Of a stretch of DNA of 64,000 nucleotides, positions 1 through 11,400 are shown in pieces (position 1 is the stretch's first letter; each line of letters starts with the position of its first letter). Under the pieces are notes generated by a model. That model ran no database searches and was not told the DNA's origin. It was given only the letters and a program-made list of their open reading frames with translations. Where the stretch lies: positions 665,230-729,229 of the forward strand of contig NZ_JASJAP010000001.1 in assembly GCF_030066995.1 (NCBI RefSeq). Direction: 5' to 3'. Both the position numbers and the translations under genes were made by a program. The DNA comes from Erythrobacter sp. GTDB lineage: Bacteria; Pseudomonadota; Alphaproteobacteria; Sphingomonadales; Sphingomonadaceae.

Positions 1-84
1 ACGCCGCCGGATGGCGGTGCCGTCTTCGGTGGGGCGGGAATCTTTGACCTGGGTTTCTTCGTGAGCGCAAAAGGGGCAGCGCAT
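1..84 (-). CDS. nrdR: Transcriptional repressor NrdR, N-terminal fragment cut by window edge
   Basis: Only the first 28 codons are inside the window. They read MRCPFC, then CxH and a [14 protein letters not shown] tract, which is the zinc-ribbon start of NrdR. NrdR is the ATP/dATP-sensing repressor of ribonucleotide reductase genes. The ATG at 84-82 is fixed by the first cysteine pair. It is the last visible member of a minus-strand run rpiB-glyA-small membrane protein-nrdR. The ATP-cone domain lies outside the window. Confidence 0.9.
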   Translation of the reverse strand, partial: MRCPFCAHEETQVKDSRPTEDGTAIRRR

Positions 85-93
85 TGGCGGGCG

Positions 94-303
94 TTACTTC
101 TTGATCCGGTGATAGAAGGCAAACCCTGCGCCCGCCACGAGCCCGAGCGGCAGGCTTACGACGGGCAGCAAGGCGCCGGCCACCGCGCCGATGGCGGCGC
201 CGGTCAGCACCGGCTTGGTCGAAGGGTGATGCATACCCTCCTTCGCCATGCCGCTCAGCTCCTGCTTGGCGTCTTCGACCCAATCGTTTTCGTTGTCGCT
301 CAC
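94..303 (-). CDS. Small membrane protein of unknown function
   Basis: This is a 69-residue protein with an acidic N-terminus (MSDNENDWVEDAK), a hydrophobic glycine/alanine-rich stretch around residues 33-64 that could make one or two membrane passes, and a basic tail (HRIKK). It lies 7 bp after glyA and 9 bp before nrdR on the same strand, so it is probably co-transcribed with them. I do not recognise a family. The spacing and the composition make it a likely real gene. Confidence 0.7.
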   Translation of the reverse strand: MSDNENDWVEDAKQELSGMAKEGMHHPSTKPVLTGAAIGAVAGALLPVVSLPLGLVAGAGFAFYHRIKK

Positions 304-310
304 CTTCGCC

Positions 311-1621
311 TCACTTGCCGGGATATACGGGAAAATCGGCGCACAGTTCGCTCACGCGCGCGCGCACGCTTTCTTCCACCTGCGCGTCGCCCTCAGCGCC
401 GTTCTGGGAGAGGCCGTCCACGACCTCTGCGATCAGCGCGCCCACTGTGCGGAACTCGACCGGGCCAAAGCCGCGCGTTGTGCCCGCCGGTGTGCCCAGA
501 CGCACGCCGCTGGTGACAAAGGGAGAGCGCGTATCGAACGGGATCCCGTTCTTGTTGCAGGTGAGCCAGGCGCGATCGAGGCCCTTTTCGGCGTCCTTGC
601 CGGTCACGCCTTTGGCGGTGAGATCGACCAGCATCGAATGATTGTCCGTGCCGCCCGAACAGATGCGCAAACCGTTCTCTTCAAGGCTCGCCGCCAGAGC
701 GCGCGCGTTCTCGACGATGCGGTGCGCATAGGCCTTGAATTCGGGGGTCAGCGCTTCGCGGAAAGCGACGGCTTTTGCCGCGATCACGTGCATGAGGGGG
801 CCACCCTGAAGGCCGGGAAAGACCGCCATGTTGAGCGGCTTGGTGTATTTCTCATCGTTCCACAAGATGATGCCGGAGCGCGGGCCGCGCAGGCTCTTAT
901 GCGTCGTCGAGGTGACGATATCGCAGTGCGGGAAGGGCGAGGGGTGGGCGCCGCCCGCAACAAGTCCGGAAATGTGGCTCATGTCGCACAAAAGGATCGC
1001 GCCCACTTCATCGGCAATTTCGCGGAAACGGGCGAAATCCCATGTCCGCGAATAGGCGGTGCCGCCGCAGATGATCACCTTTGGCTTGTGCTCGCGCGCG
1101 GTCGCGGCCACGTCGTCCATGTCGATCAGCTCGTCATCCTGGCGAACGCCGTAGCTCACGGGGTTGAACCACTTGCCGCTCATATTGACCGGCGACCCGT
1201 GCGTCAGGTGCCCGCCGGAATTGAGGTCGAGCCCCATGAACGTGTCGCCCGGCTCCAGCAGCGCGAGAAACACCGCCTGGTTCATCTGGCTGCCGGAATT
1301 GGGCTGCACATTGGCGAAATGGCATCCGAACAATTGCTTAGCGCGATCAATTGCCAGCGTTTCGACCACATCGGCGTATTCGCAGCCGCCGTAATAGCGC
1401 TTGCCCGGATAGCCCTCGGCGTATTTGTTGGTGAACACGCTGCCGGTCGCCTCGAGCACCGCTCTGGACGCGATATTCTCGCTCGCGATCAGCTCGATCT
1501 TGTCGCGCTGGCGGTCAAGCTCTTTCTCGATGGCCGCGGCGATATCCGGATCCGCGGTGGCGAGATCGTCATGCCAGAAGCCGTGCATCGGGTCCGTGAG
1601 GTGGGAGGGCTGAGTGCTCAT
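311..1621 (-). CDS. glyA: Serine hydroxymethyltransferase
   Basis: Interconverts serine plus tetrahydrofolate with glycine plus 5,10-methylene-tetrahydrofolate, the main source of one-carbon units. The protein has 436 residues, a normal length. The family motifs [31 protein letters not shown] and the PLP-lysine motif [11 protein letters not shown] (lysine near 242) are all present. The start overlaps the rpiB stop by 4 bp (ATGA), which indicates translational coupling in the rpiB-glyA-nrdR operon. Confidence 0.97.
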   Translation of the reverse strand: MSTQPSHLTDPMHGFWHDDLATADPDIAAAIEKELDRQRDKIELIASENIASRAVLEATGSVFTNKYAEGYPGKRYYGGCEYADVVETLAIDRAKQLFGCHFANVQPNSGSQMNQAVFLALLEPGDTFMGLDLNSGGHLTHGSPVNMSGKWFNPVSYGVRQDDELIDMDDVAATAREHKPKVIICGGTAYSRTWDFARFREIADEVGAILLCDMSHISGLVAGGAHPSPFPHCDIVTSTTHKSLRGPRSGIILWNDEKYTKPLNMAVFPGLQGGPLMHVIAAKAVAFREALTPEFKAYAHRIVENARALAASLEENGLRICSGGTDNHSMLVDLTAKGVTGKDAEKGLDRAWLTCNKNGIPFDTRSPFVTSGVRLGTPAGTTRGFGPVEFRTVGALIAEVVDGLSQNGAEGDAQVEESVRARVSELCADFPVYPGK

Positions 1622-2097
1622 TGATGGGTCTCGATATGATCGGGCAGGTTGGGCGGGGTGCCAAGCTTGGCAACGCGGCGCTGATGGCGGCCATCAGGAT
1701 TGCCCGCGTCGGCAAATTCGGTGTTCAGAAAGGTAGCTACGCACGACTTTGCCATTTCGATGCCGATCAGCCGCGCGCCAAGCGCAATCGCGTTGGCGTC
1801 GTTGTGTTCGCGAGCGAGGGCGGCGGACAGCGGTTCGGACACCAGCGCGCACCGCACCGCCGGATGCCGGTTGACGCTGATCGAGATACCGATGCCCGAT
1901 CCGCACAGCGCAACACCGCACTCGGCGGTTCCATCGGCGATGATCTCGGCGAGGCGATAGCCGTAATCGGGATAATCGACGCTCGCGCCGGGCTCTGGGC
2001 CAAGGTCGGCGACTTCGTGGCCCTCATCCATGAGCCATTCGGCAAGCTGCGCCTTCATCTCGGTCGCGGCGTGATCGGAAGCAATGGCAATACGCAT
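1618..2097 (-). CDS. rpiB: Ribose-5-phosphate isomerase B
   Basis: RpiB/LacA-family isomerase that interconverts ribulose 5-phosphate and ribose 5-phosphate in the pentose phosphate pathway. The start [11 protein letters not shown] at 2097 is chosen because it gives the family N-terminus with the D8-H9 pair. The open frame continues upstream to 2448, but that extension has no family character. Also visible are DYPDYG (residues 41-46) and the catalytic-cysteine segment [11 protein letters not shown] (C65). Length is 159 residues. The last 4 bp overlap glyA. Confidence 0.93.
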   Translation of the reverse strand: MRIAIASDHAATEMKAQLAEWLMDEGHEVADLGPEPGASVDYPDYGYRLAEIIADGTAECGVALCGSGIGISISVNRHPAVRCALVSEPLSAALAREHNDANAIALGARLIGIEMAKSCVATFLNTEFADAGNPDGRHQRRVAKLGTPPNLPDHIETHQ

Positions 2098-2324
2098 GCG
2101 CGCTTCATAGGGGAGGGCGCGGCAACACTCCAGTGGCCAAAATGCAGTTTTCGACGCAGCGCTTTCGCGCGCATGAAAATCGCGCAGAAGTATCGCGCGT
2201 GGAAAACGCGAAGCCGCTTGCGCACAGGTCTTGCGCCGAGGGCTTGCGGCGCGATGCGCAATCGGTAACGTTCCGTGCCCATGAGTTCGATCCGACCCCA
2301 GGCGCTTGTGAGCGGTACAGGCTT

Positions 2325-3029
2325 GTGAGACGTACAGGGACGCGACTGGCCGCCCTGTTGCTCGCGCTTGCGGCGCTGTGCGCCGTTCCGCTCGCCCCGG
2401 CTCGCGCAGCGGCGAACGATCCGGGGCGTGTGCCAGAGAAGGTCTCAAGAGCCTCCGCGCTCGATCCGGGCCATGGCGCGGTGATCGTTTCGGTGCGCAG
2501 CGAGCTGTTTCTTCTTGCCGAGCTCAATGTCTGGTTTCTGCGTGAGGGCGGTGACATCGCCAACGAGGCCGATCTCATCCGGGTTTCCCGCAAGGAAAGC
2601 AGCCTGAGCATGGGAGGCAATTCGACCACCAAGTACAAGCCGCTCGCGGTCCAGTTGCCCGCGGGCCGCTACCGTCTTGTCGGGCACGGGGCGAAGTGTG
2701 AAAAGGTGCCCGCACCCAATGAGCGGTGCCTCGCCGATGTGAAATTTGCCGGTATTGGCGAGACCGTCTCGTTCCCGAGCCGCGGTTATGACGAAGGTTC
2801 GCCGGTGTTCGAGGTGCGTGAGGGCGAACTGACTGTGGCGGGTGACTTCGGACTTACTGCGCGCAACACACTCGAATGGTCCGAAATCCCGCCTGAGAAG
2901 CTTGGCAAGATCGCCAGAAAGTTCGCCTCGCTCCCGCGCGCGCCCGCGCCGGAAGTGGCCGAGGATTATCGGCTGAAATACCCGCTGCGCCCCCGCAGCT
3001 ACAACGACGATCGCGGTCGACGCTATTGA
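2325..3029 (+). CDS. Secreted protein of unknown function with signal peptide
   Basis: The frame is open from 2133, but the first part has no protein character and overlaps the rpiB promoter side. A GTG at 2325 gives VRRTGTRLAALLLALAAL and a cleavage site near ARAAA, a clear Sec signal peptide, so I place the start there. The ribosome site is weak, so this start is uncertain. The mature part is about 205 residues, with a beta-rich look (RLVGHGAKCEKV, VFEVREGELTVAGDFG). It has two cysteines that could pair, and a basic C-terminus. I do not recognise the family. Confidence 0.7.
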   Translation: MRRTGTRLAALLLALAALCAVPLAPARAAANDPGRVPEKVSRASALDPGHGAVIVSVRSELFLLAELNVWFLREGGDIANEADLIRVSRKESSLSMGGNSTTKYKPLAVQLPAGRYRLVGHGAKCEKVPAPNERCLADVKFAGIGETVSFPSRGYDEGSPVFEVREGELTVAGDFGLTARNTLEWSEIPPEKLGKIARKFASLPRAPAPEVAEDYRLKYPLRPRSYNDDRGRRY

Positions 3030-3126
3030 CGCACGGCCGGGCTCGGTGGCCGAAGGGTCGCCGGGCGTTTCGGTCCGTGAAGGCCGCGCGGCGCCGGTGC
3101 GGATCGAGGTATGGTTCTGGCCGCGC

Positions 3127-4158
3127 TCACCCGCGCAGCCGCAACCGCCTCAACAGACGGCGCGGTTGCCAGACGGCATCAAAGATCGCCGCAATCGGTG
3201 CGCCGGCAAGGCTGATGCTCCCCAAGCCCAGTTTGCGCAGGAGCGCGCCGGCGCTCGATCTTGGCGCCAGCCATGCAAAGCGCGTTTCCTCGGCCAGATG
3301 CTTCTCCACGAACATGATGTAGGCCGAGGTGTCCTGATAGATGTCGAACAGGCGGCCATACCAGCGCCGCGAGCCGTCAGGTGCGGGGGGCTTCCACGGC
3401 TTGGTACCCTGCGCGTGAATGATCAGCGGAAGCCCCGCGCGTGCGACCTGCAACCGCTCATTGAGGGTGAACCCCAGCGGCCCGAAGAGTTGCAGGATAT
3501 GCCGCCCGCGCCTCAGGAAGCGGACATCGATATCGGCAAATTCGCGCGAACCCAGTAGCGCGGTCAGCACGTCCTGATCGCCCATCATATGCGCCGGGCG
3601 GGTGTGCCACTCGGCGGCCTGAGCGGCCTTGTATTCGGGCCTCGACAACAGCTCCTGCCACGCCTCGATCAGGCCCCGATGGTGGCTGGTCACGCGCAGG
3701 AAGCAGGAATTGACCGTGAACGGCAATTGGCGCCCCGGCTCAAGCAGCCACCCGCGCGTGCGGCGGTGATGGCTGTCGTCCCAGGCGCCCCAACTCGCCT
3801 CTTCGGTCGCGATCAGCGCGTCATTGGGGCACTGCGCGAGGAAATCGGAAAAATCGCGCGCCACCAGCAGATCGGCGTCCAGCCAGATCACGTCCTCGTA
3901 GCCGTCATCGAAGGCCGCGGTCAGGATCTCGGGCTTGACGTTCCAACTGGTCGAGGCCGGGAGCTGCGCGGGCCGCCAATCGACCCCAGGGTACCGGGCA
4001 ATCCAGTCGGCAAAATCCTCGCGCGCGGGATTGTGGTACAGTCGCAGGCGCGCATGCGGGATCGCTTTCTTGAGGCTGGCGACCAGGACGCGCACGCCGT
4101 CTTCGCATTCGGGCCGGTTCTCATAGGCGCAGATCAGCGGAAGGGGGTTGGCTTGCAT
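3127..4158 (-). CDS. Putative glycosyltransferase (nucleotide-sugar transferase fold)
   Basis: This is a 343-residue cytosolic protein. The start MQANPLPLICAYENRP at 4158 follows a non-conserved extension that reaches 4245. The segment YEDVIWLDADLLV contains a DAD triad (about residues 94-96), typical of the metal-binding DxD of GT-A transferases. A later GDQDVLTALL segment resembles the acceptor-side region of GT8-like enzymes. The C-terminus is strongly basic. The sugar donor and acceptor cannot be told from sequence. It is convergent with the upstream secreted protein. Confidence 0.7.
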   Translation of the reverse strand: MQANPLPLICAYENRPECEDGVRVLVASLKKAIPHARLRLYHNPAREDFADWIARYPGVDWRPAQLPASTSWNVKPEILTAAFDDGYEDVIWLDADLLVARDFSDFLAQCPNDALIATEEASWGAWDDSHHRRTRGWLLEPGRQLPFTVNSCFLRVTSHHRGLIEAWQELLSRPEYKAAQAAEWHTRPAHMMGDQDVLTALLGSREFADIDVRFLRRGRHILQLFGPLGFTLNERLQVARAGLPLIIHAQGTKPWKPPAPDGSRRWYGRLFDIYQDTSAYIMFVEKHLAEETRFAWLAPRSSAGALLRKLGLGSISLAGAPIAAIFDAVWQPRRLLRRLRLRG

Positions 4159-4252
4159 CCTGTCCCTTTGAAGCCTTCGAGTGGGAAAAAGCGTGGGCGC
4201 CGCGTCGCGTGTGGCGGCCCTAGACCCTAAGGCGGTGGGCGACAAGCGCGCG

Positions 4253-4900
4253 TCAGCCGAGCTTCTTGAGCTCCTTGGTCAGCCATTTCCACAAGGCGTC
4301 GATCTCTTTGGCCGCCTTGCTGTCGGGCTTGGTTTCGGTCGCCGTGTCGCCCTTGGCAACCGAGCGGTGGAAGGCCGCGCGATCGCCCAGCGCCACGGGG
4401 CAGATGTCGAAGCCCATCTCCTTCGCCGCCGATTGCGCCTCCCCGGTCAGCACGGTCGCGCCCGAGGGAACGGAATTGAGCACCACATAAGCGGGTTTCC
4501 TGGCGAAGCTCACAAGGTCGGCGACGGGCTCCAGCGCGGCGAGATCGAAGGCGCGCGGCTTGGTGGGGATGAGGACGATATCGGCCGCTTTGATCGCCTC
4601 GCGCGCAGCGGCGTCGGCGTGCGGGGGCGTGTCGATGACGACGAAATCGACGCCGTTTTTCTGAGCGCTGGCAATGGTCCGCGCGAGCCGGGCTGGCGGA
4701 CTGGTGACTACCACAGGCAAAAAGTCCCCGCGCCAATCGGACCACGCCGCCGCCGTCGCCTGCGGGTCGGTGTCGATCACACAGCTTTCAAACTTAGCCT
4801 GCGCCGCGCGGGTCGCAAGGTGAACGGCGAGCGTGGTCTTGCCCGAGCCGCCCTTCTGGCTGGTTATGGCGATGGTGATCGGTTCGGCAGATTTGGACAT
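4253..4900 (-). CDS. ParA/MinD-family ATPase, orphan
   Basis: This is a 215-residue deviant-Walker P-loop ATPase. KGGSGKTT is at residues 16-23, DTDPQATAAAWSDW follows, and FVVIDTPPHAD provides Walker B. The short form without an N-terminal helix-turn-helix resembles IncC/ParA partition ATPases of plasmids and cargo-positioning ATPases. There is no parB or parS next to it. Its neighbours are rpoD and a glycosyltransferase. It may position a cell-surface or cytoplasmic cargo. That role is a guess from the family. Confidence 0.85.
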   Translation of the reverse strand: MSKSAEPITIAITSQKGGSGKTTLAVHLATRAAQAKFESCVIDTDPQATAAAWSDWRGDFLPVVVTSPPARLARTIASAQKNGVDFVVIDTPPHADAAAREAIKAADIVLIPTKPRAFDLAALEPVADLVSFARKPAYVVLNSVPSGATVLTGEAQSAAKEMGFDICPVALGDRAAFHRSVAKGDTATETKPDSKAAKEIDALWKWLTKELKKLG

Positions 4901-4952
4901 CGATCAATTCCGAATGAACGGCGAGAAATCAGTTCCCCGCCTAGAGAGCAGA

Positions 4953-5243
4953 TCAGAGCCCTAGCACGATCCCATGCTTCTTACAGAATCCAGCGTCTCC
5001 TGTCAGGAGCGTGACCTTGTCCCCTTCGGGAGGTCCGGCTTCTTCCCAACCACCATCGCTGAGTGAGTTTGCATGGCTTGGGTCATCCGAAAACAGATAC
5101 AACTCTTGCTGTCCGAGAGCTTTGCTTCCCTTGAGCAACAACGCCATGCTCTCAGGCGAACCAAGCGCGGCGAACAAAATGTCAAATCTGTCCCGGACAG
5201 CAGCCCAATTGTCGTCGGTGAAGGGTTTTGATTTCCAAGCCAT
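4953..5243 (-). CDS. Hypothetical protein, 96 residues
   Basis: The sequence is a small soluble acidic protein (MAWKSKPFTDDNWAAVRDRF at the start, a LYLFSDDP segment, ending KHGIVLGL). It sits 8 bp after the rpoD stop and about 50 bp before the ParA-like gene on the same strand. Coding use looks genuine because the opposite strand gives no better frame. I recognise no domain. Confidence 0.6.
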   Translation of the reverse strand: MAWKSKPFTDDNWAAVRDRFDILFAALGSPESMALLLKGSKALGQQELYLFSDDPSHANSLSDGGWEEAGPPEGDKVTLLTGDAGFCKKHGIVLGL

Positions 5244-5251
5244 ATCTGTCG

Positions 5252-7279
<2,028 letters not shown>

Positions 7280-7371
7280 GTACGTCGTCAATCCGTTAAT
7301 GCGACAGGGGCGTTACTGGTGGCTACCCTTGCGCGTTTATCCCGTTCCCGCCACGTGTGCGCCCCTGAGCG

Positions 7372-9255
7372 CTACGCGACCTTGTCCGTGTCGCCGTTCG
7401 AGGCGTCTTCTGCAAAACCGGCGGCAGCCTTGCGGCGGCCAAAAGCCTTGAGACGCTCTTCGACAGCGGTGAGCTGTTTGCGCAGCCGCGCCTGTTCGGC
7501 AAAGCTCCCTTCCGGGTCTTCGTCAAACCGCGCGATTGTCCCGGCCAGAGCCGCCTCGAGAGCCGGCTTCTGAACAAGCAACGCCACAGCCTCGGCCAGT
7601 TCCTCGCGCGCGTCTCCGGTGTCAGGGCCTTCTCTCAGGAAGGCGTATCGCAAGTCGTCCGGTGGGGCGGGTAAGCCGTGCTGGTCGAATATGGCGGTTT
7701 GATCGCGCGAATCAAGCGTTTCGGTGAGCTCGATCAACGATTCAATGATCGGCGCGGTTGCGGGGTCGATCTGGGCGAGCCGTGAAAGCGCTTCGGCGTG
7801 GCGCTCGATCTCACCCGGATGGCGCAGAAGACCGGCGATAACGGCGCTCAAAAGCCCTTCCCTCTGGCCGTGTGAAAGCAGCCTTTGGAGCGCGCTGCGC
7901 GCGGCGGGGGTCAGTGGCTGGGGCGCGCTGGCGCGAGCGTTCCATGCCCCGCGCCCTTCGCGGCGAGGCGTCGCGCTGCGCGCCGGACGGGGAGGATAGG
8001 CGAAAGCCGAGAAACGATCGAGCAATTCGCGGCGGTAGAGCGCGCGAATGTCGGCGTCCTCGATTGTGCCCACGTGCTCCATCAGCCGCGCCTTGAGACC
8101 CGCTTTGGCCTCCGGGCTGGTGAGCGGCTGTGCGTCTCTTTCGGCTTCCCAAAGGGCATCGAGCAGGCTCTTGGGTCTGGCGAGCAGGCGTCCCATCGCC
8201 CTTGGGCCTTGCGCCTTGATCAGATCGTCGGGGTCAAGCCCGGCGGGCAGGCGCACAATGCTAAGGCTGCGCATGGGCGCAAGCATGGGGAGCGCGCGGG
8301 AGATAGCGCGCATTGCAGCGCGCTGTCCGGCGGCGTCGCCGTCAAAACACAGCACCGGTGTCTCGACCAGCCGCCAGAGCATCTCAAGCTGCGTCTCGGT
8401 GAGCGCGGTGCCGAGCGGCGCGACGGCGTCCGGGAACCCCGCCTGCGCGAGCGCGACGACGTCCATATAGCCTTCGACCACAATCACACGCCCGCTCTGG
8501 CGCGAGGCGGGGGCGGCGCGGTGCAGGTTGTAGAGCGTGCGCCCCTTGTCGAACAGCGGGGTATCGGGCGAATTCAGATACTTCGCCACGCCCTCTCGTT
8601 TGTCGAGGATGCGGCCCCCGAAAGCGATGACGCGTCCGCGCTGGTCCTGAATCGGGAGCATGACGCGGCCGCGAAAGCGGTCATAGGCCTTGCCGTCCTC
8701 GGTGACGATGCGCATGCCGCTCTCGGCCAGCATTTGGGGCTCGAAGCTTGAAAGCGCGGATGAGAGCGCCTGCTTGTCCTCGGGCGCGTAGCCAAAGCCG
8801 AATTCGCGCAAGGTTTCGTCCGTGAGCCCGCGCCCGCGCAAATAATCGAGCGCCGTGCGGCCCTCAGGCCCTTTTAGGCGATCGACGAACCAGCCCTGCG
8901 CCGCGGTCGTCACATCGACCAGCTCGGCGCGCTTCTCCGCTTTCTTCGCGGCTTGCGGATCGGGGCGGGGCACTTCCATCCCCGCTTCCTCAGCCAGCTC
9001 CTTGATCGCGTCCATGAAGGAAAAGCCGCGCTGCTCGATCATCCAGGTGATGACATCGCCGTGAGCGCCGCAGCCGAAGCAATGGTAGAACTGCTTCTCG
9101 TCGTTGACGTAAAAGCTGGGCGTGTTCTCATTGTGGAAAGGGCAGCACGCCTTCCACTCGCGCCCGGCCTTCGTGAGCTTGGTCGTGCGGTTCACCACTG
9201 TGGAAAGGGTGACGCGCGCGCGCAGTTCGTCTTTCCATTGAGGGGTGATAGTCAT
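7372..9255 (-). CDS. dnaG: DNA primase DnaG
   Basis: Makes RNA primers at the replication fork. The 627-residue protein has the CHC2 zinc finger (C38, H41, C59, C62), the RNA-polymerase core, a TOPRIM segment (VIVVEGYMDVVALAQ, then CFDGDAAGQRA), and a C-terminal helical domain for DnaB contact. The start at 9255 gives the expected MTITPQWKDELRARV. It lies 92 bp upstream of rpoD, and the two are probably transcribed together. Confidence 0.97.
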   Translation of the reverse strand: MTITPQWKDELRARVTLSTVVNRTTKLTKAGREWKACCPFHNENTPSFYVNDEKQFYHCFGCGAHGDVITWMIEQRGFSFMDAIKELAEEAGMEVPRPDPQAAKKAEKRAELVDVTTAAQGWFVDRLKGPEGRTALDYLRGRGLTDETLREFGFGYAPEDKQALSSALSSFEPQMLAESGMRIVTEDGKAYDRFRGRVMLPIQDQRGRVIAFGGRILDKREGVAKYLNSPDTPLFDKGRTLYNLHRAAPASRQSGRVIVVEGYMDVVALAQAGFPDAVAPLGTALTETQLEMLWRLVETPVLCFDGDAAGQRAAMRAISRALPMLAPMRSLSIVRLPAGLDPDDLIKAQGPRAMGRLLARPKSLLDALWEAERDAQPLTSPEAKAGLKARLMEHVGTIEDADIRALYRRELLDRFSAFAYPPRPARSATPRREGRGAWNARASAPQPLTPAARSALQRLLSHGQREGLLSAVIAGLLRHPGEIERHAEALSRLAQIDPATAPIIESLIELTETLDSRDQTAIFDQHGLPAPPDDLRYAFLREGPDTGDAREELAEAVALLVQKPALEAALAGTIARFDEDPEGSFAEQARLRKQLTAVEERLKAFGRRKAAAGFAEDASNGDTDKVA

Positions 9256-9351
9256 GATTAAAAGGTGCCCTTTGTGGTACGTTGTGTCGAGCAGTTCCAG
9301 ACATGAGTTTTACACTCCCTGTGGACACTTGTCGAAGTCTTACGTGCGATC

Positions 9352-9467
9352 GGTCCTTCGAGACGCTCGGACTGTGTCCTCGCTCCTCAGGATGAGCGGG
9401 AGAACTGGAAAACCTCCGCTCATTTAGAGGAGGGACTGAGCTTGTCGAAGGCCCGTCTCGAAGGACC
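9352..9467. repeat. Imperfect inverted-repeat element between dnaG and yqeY
   Basis: The arm GGTCCTTCGAGAC at 9352-9364 is matched exactly in inverted form by GTCTCGAAGGACC at 9455-9467. The decamer CTTGTCGAAG occurs inside at 9441-9450 and again outside at about 9328-9337. The 220 bp between dnaG and yqeY hold no gene. This looks like a dispersed intergenic repeat of the type found in many sphingomonad genomes. No T-run follows either arm, so I do not call it a terminator. Confidence 0.65.
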
Positions 9468-9476
9468 TGTGGGAGC

Positions 9477-9929
9477 CTAGCTCAAAGCCGCTTTCACAAG
9501 TCCACTCGCCAGCTTCCCGTCGAGCACTGCGCCGTGCTTGGCTTTGAGCGCGCCCATCACCTGGCCCATGTCCTTCATGCTCGACGCGCCGGTTTCGGCT
9601 TTGATCGCCTCGATCGCGGCCCTGGTCTCTTCCTCGCTCATCATCTGCGGCAGGAACTCCTCGATCACGGCGAGCTCAGCGGCTTCGGCGGCGGCGAGTT
9701 CTTCGCGCCCGCCCTTTTCGTACATCTCGATCGATTCGCGGCGCTGCTTGGCCATCTTTTGCAGCACACTCGTCACCAGCGCGTCGTCATCGATGTCCTT
9801 GCCGCTGGTGCGCTCCTCGATATCGCGATCCTTGATCTTGGCGCTTATCTGGCGGAGCGCGGCGGTGCGTTCCTTCTGCTTGGCTTTCATCGCGGTGATG
9901 GTTGCGGCCTTGATGTCGTCTCTGATCAT
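9477..9929 (-). CDS. GatB/YqeY domain protein
   Basis: This is a 150-residue protein that matches the YqeY family, related to the tail domain of the GatB amidotransferase subunit, which binds tRNA. The start MIRDDIKAATITAMKAK at 9929 is the family N-terminus. The 23 upstream codons are not conserved in character. YEKGGREELAAAEAAELAVIE, EFLPQMMSEEE and the C-terminal GALKAKHGAVLDG are typical. Its role is not well defined in the family. carA is divergent from it. Confidence 0.9.
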   Translation of the reverse strand: MIRDDIKAATITAMKAKQKERTAALRQISAKIKDRDIEERTSGKDIDDDALVTSVLQKMAKQRRESIEMYEKGGREELAAAEAAELAVIEEFLPQMMSEEETRAAIEAIKAETGASSMKDMGQVMGALKAKHGAVLDGKLASGLVKAALS

Positions 9930-10085
9930 ACTTTGTGCAATTTCGATACATTGTGGATGAAACGGTGTTGAGCGCGTCTCTAACCTGTCATCCCCCAAGA
10001 GGCTAGGTTGACGTGCACCGGCCTCGCGCCTAGCGCATGAGACTTAGCGACATCGCTGGAAAACCTCACTGGGAAGGGCCCGCTC

Positions 10086-11273
10086 ATGGCTTCTGCTGCC
10101 TCCACTCCTGCGCAACCAAAAGGCGCGACGGGTTGCCTCGTTCTGGCCGATGGCACGGTGGTGTGGGGCAAGGGCTTTGGCGCCAGCGGACACGCGGTGG
10201 GGGAGGTGTGCTTCAACACCGCGATGACGGGCTATCAGGAGGTGATGACCGATCCCTCCTATGCGAGCCAGATCGTCACCTTCACCTTTCCGCATATCGG
10301 CAATGTCGGCGCGAACCCGGAAGACGTCGAGAGCGCCAAGGGCGTCGCCAGCGCGGTGGGCTGCATCACCCGCGAGGATGTGACCAAACCCAGCAATTTT
10401 CGCGCGATGGAGAATTTCGCCGCGTGGATGGAGACGAACGGCAAGATCGGGCTGTCGGGCGTGGACACGCGCGCGCTCACCCGCCGTGTGCGCCTGTCCG
10501 GCGCACCCAACGCGGTGATCGCGCATTCGCCCAAGGGGGTCTTCGATATCCCCGCGCTTCTGGCCGAGGCGCGCGAGTGGGAAGGGCTCGAAGGCCTCGA
10601 CCTGGCCATCACCGCCACGCGCGATGCCAAGGAAGACTGGGGCGGGGGATACTGGCGGCTTGGCCATGGCTACACCCGCGCCGACTGGTCGAGCACGCCG
10701 CATGTGGTCGCGGTCGATTACGGGGCGAAGGACAACATCTTCCGCAACCTCGCGCGCGCTGGCGCGAAGGTGACGGTGGTCCCGGCCAAGACCGATTTCG
10801 ACGCGATCATGGCGCTGAAGCCGGACGGCGTGTTCCTCTCCAACGGCCCCGGAGACCCCGCAGCGACCGGCGAATACGCGGTGCCGGTGATCCGCAAACT
10901 GCTGGAGGCGGACATGCCGATCTTCGGCATTTGCCTGGGCCACCAGATGCTCGCGCTCGCCGCGGGCGCGAAGACGGTGAAGATGCACCAGGGCCATCGC
11001 GGCGCGAACCATCCGGTTCAGCGGGTGGGCGAGGGATGGGGCGAGACCACCGGGCTTGTCGAGATCACCAGCATGAACCACGGCTTTGCGGTCGATGCGG
11101 ACACTCTGCCCGACACCCTCGAGCAGACCCATGTAAGCCTGTTCGACGGCTCGAATTGCGGGATAGCGGTGAAGGGGAAGAAGGCGTTCGGCGTGCAGTA
11201 CCACCCGGAAGCCTCGCCCGGGCCGCAGGACAGCTTCTACCTGTTCGAGAAGTTCGTCGGGGGTCTGGGGTGA
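10086..11273 (+). CDS. carA: Carbamoyl-phosphate synthase small (glutaminase) subunit
   Basis: Releases ammonia from glutamine for CarB in arginine and pyrimidine synthesis. Length is 395 residues. The N-terminal CPSase domain holds FNTAMTGYQEVMTDPSY. The class I amidotransferase triad is visible as C283 (FGICLGHQML), H373 and E375 (YHPEASPGPQD). carB follows about 1.7 kb later, separated by a DUF559 gene on the opposite strand and two unknown exported proteins, so the usual carA-carB adjacency is interrupted here. Confidence 0.97.
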   Translation: MASAASTPAQPKGATGCLVLADGTVVWGKGFGASGHAVGEVCFNTAMTGYQEVMTDPSYASQIVTFTFPHIGNVGANPEDVESAKGVASAVGCITREDVTKPSNFRAMENFAAWMETNGKIGLSGVDTRALTRRVRLSGAPNAVIAHSPKGVFDIPALLAEAREWEGLEGLDLAITATRDAKEDWGGGYWRLGHGYTRADWSSTPHVVAVDYGAKDNIFRNLARAGAKVTVVPAKTDFDAIMALKPDGVFLSNGPGDPAATGEYAVPVIRKLLEADMPIFGICLGHQMLALAAGAKTVKMHQGHRGANHPVQRVGEGWGETTGLVEITSMNHGFAVDADTLPDTLEQTHVSLFDGSNCGIAVKGKKAFGVQYHPEASPGPQDSFYLFEKFVGGLG

Positions 11274-11291
11274 GACGTCTCGCTCAACACT

Positions 11292-11311
11292 CCCTTCCCC
11301 TTGGGGAAGGG
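11292..11311. repeat. GC-rich palindrome downstream of carA
   Basis: CCCTTCCCC-TT-GGGGAAGGG is a perfect 9-bp-arm palindrome 18 bp after the carA stop. A related stretch (CGCACCCACCTCCAACCCC) follows at about 11363-11381. It belongs to the same family as the elements at 11754-11860 and 16964-17070. It could stop transcription in RNA form, but there is no T-tract. Confidence 0.6.
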
Positions 11312-11400
11312 CCGGGGATGGGGGGCCGGCGGTGATGGGGAAGGGCTTCTTCCCGGGCGTCGCGCACCCACCTCCAACCCCCTGCCTTGAAGGAGGGGAC

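Noticed and set aside
11292-11311. Rho-independent terminator of carA
   Set aside because: The palindrome has no following T-tract and belongs to a dispersed repeat family.
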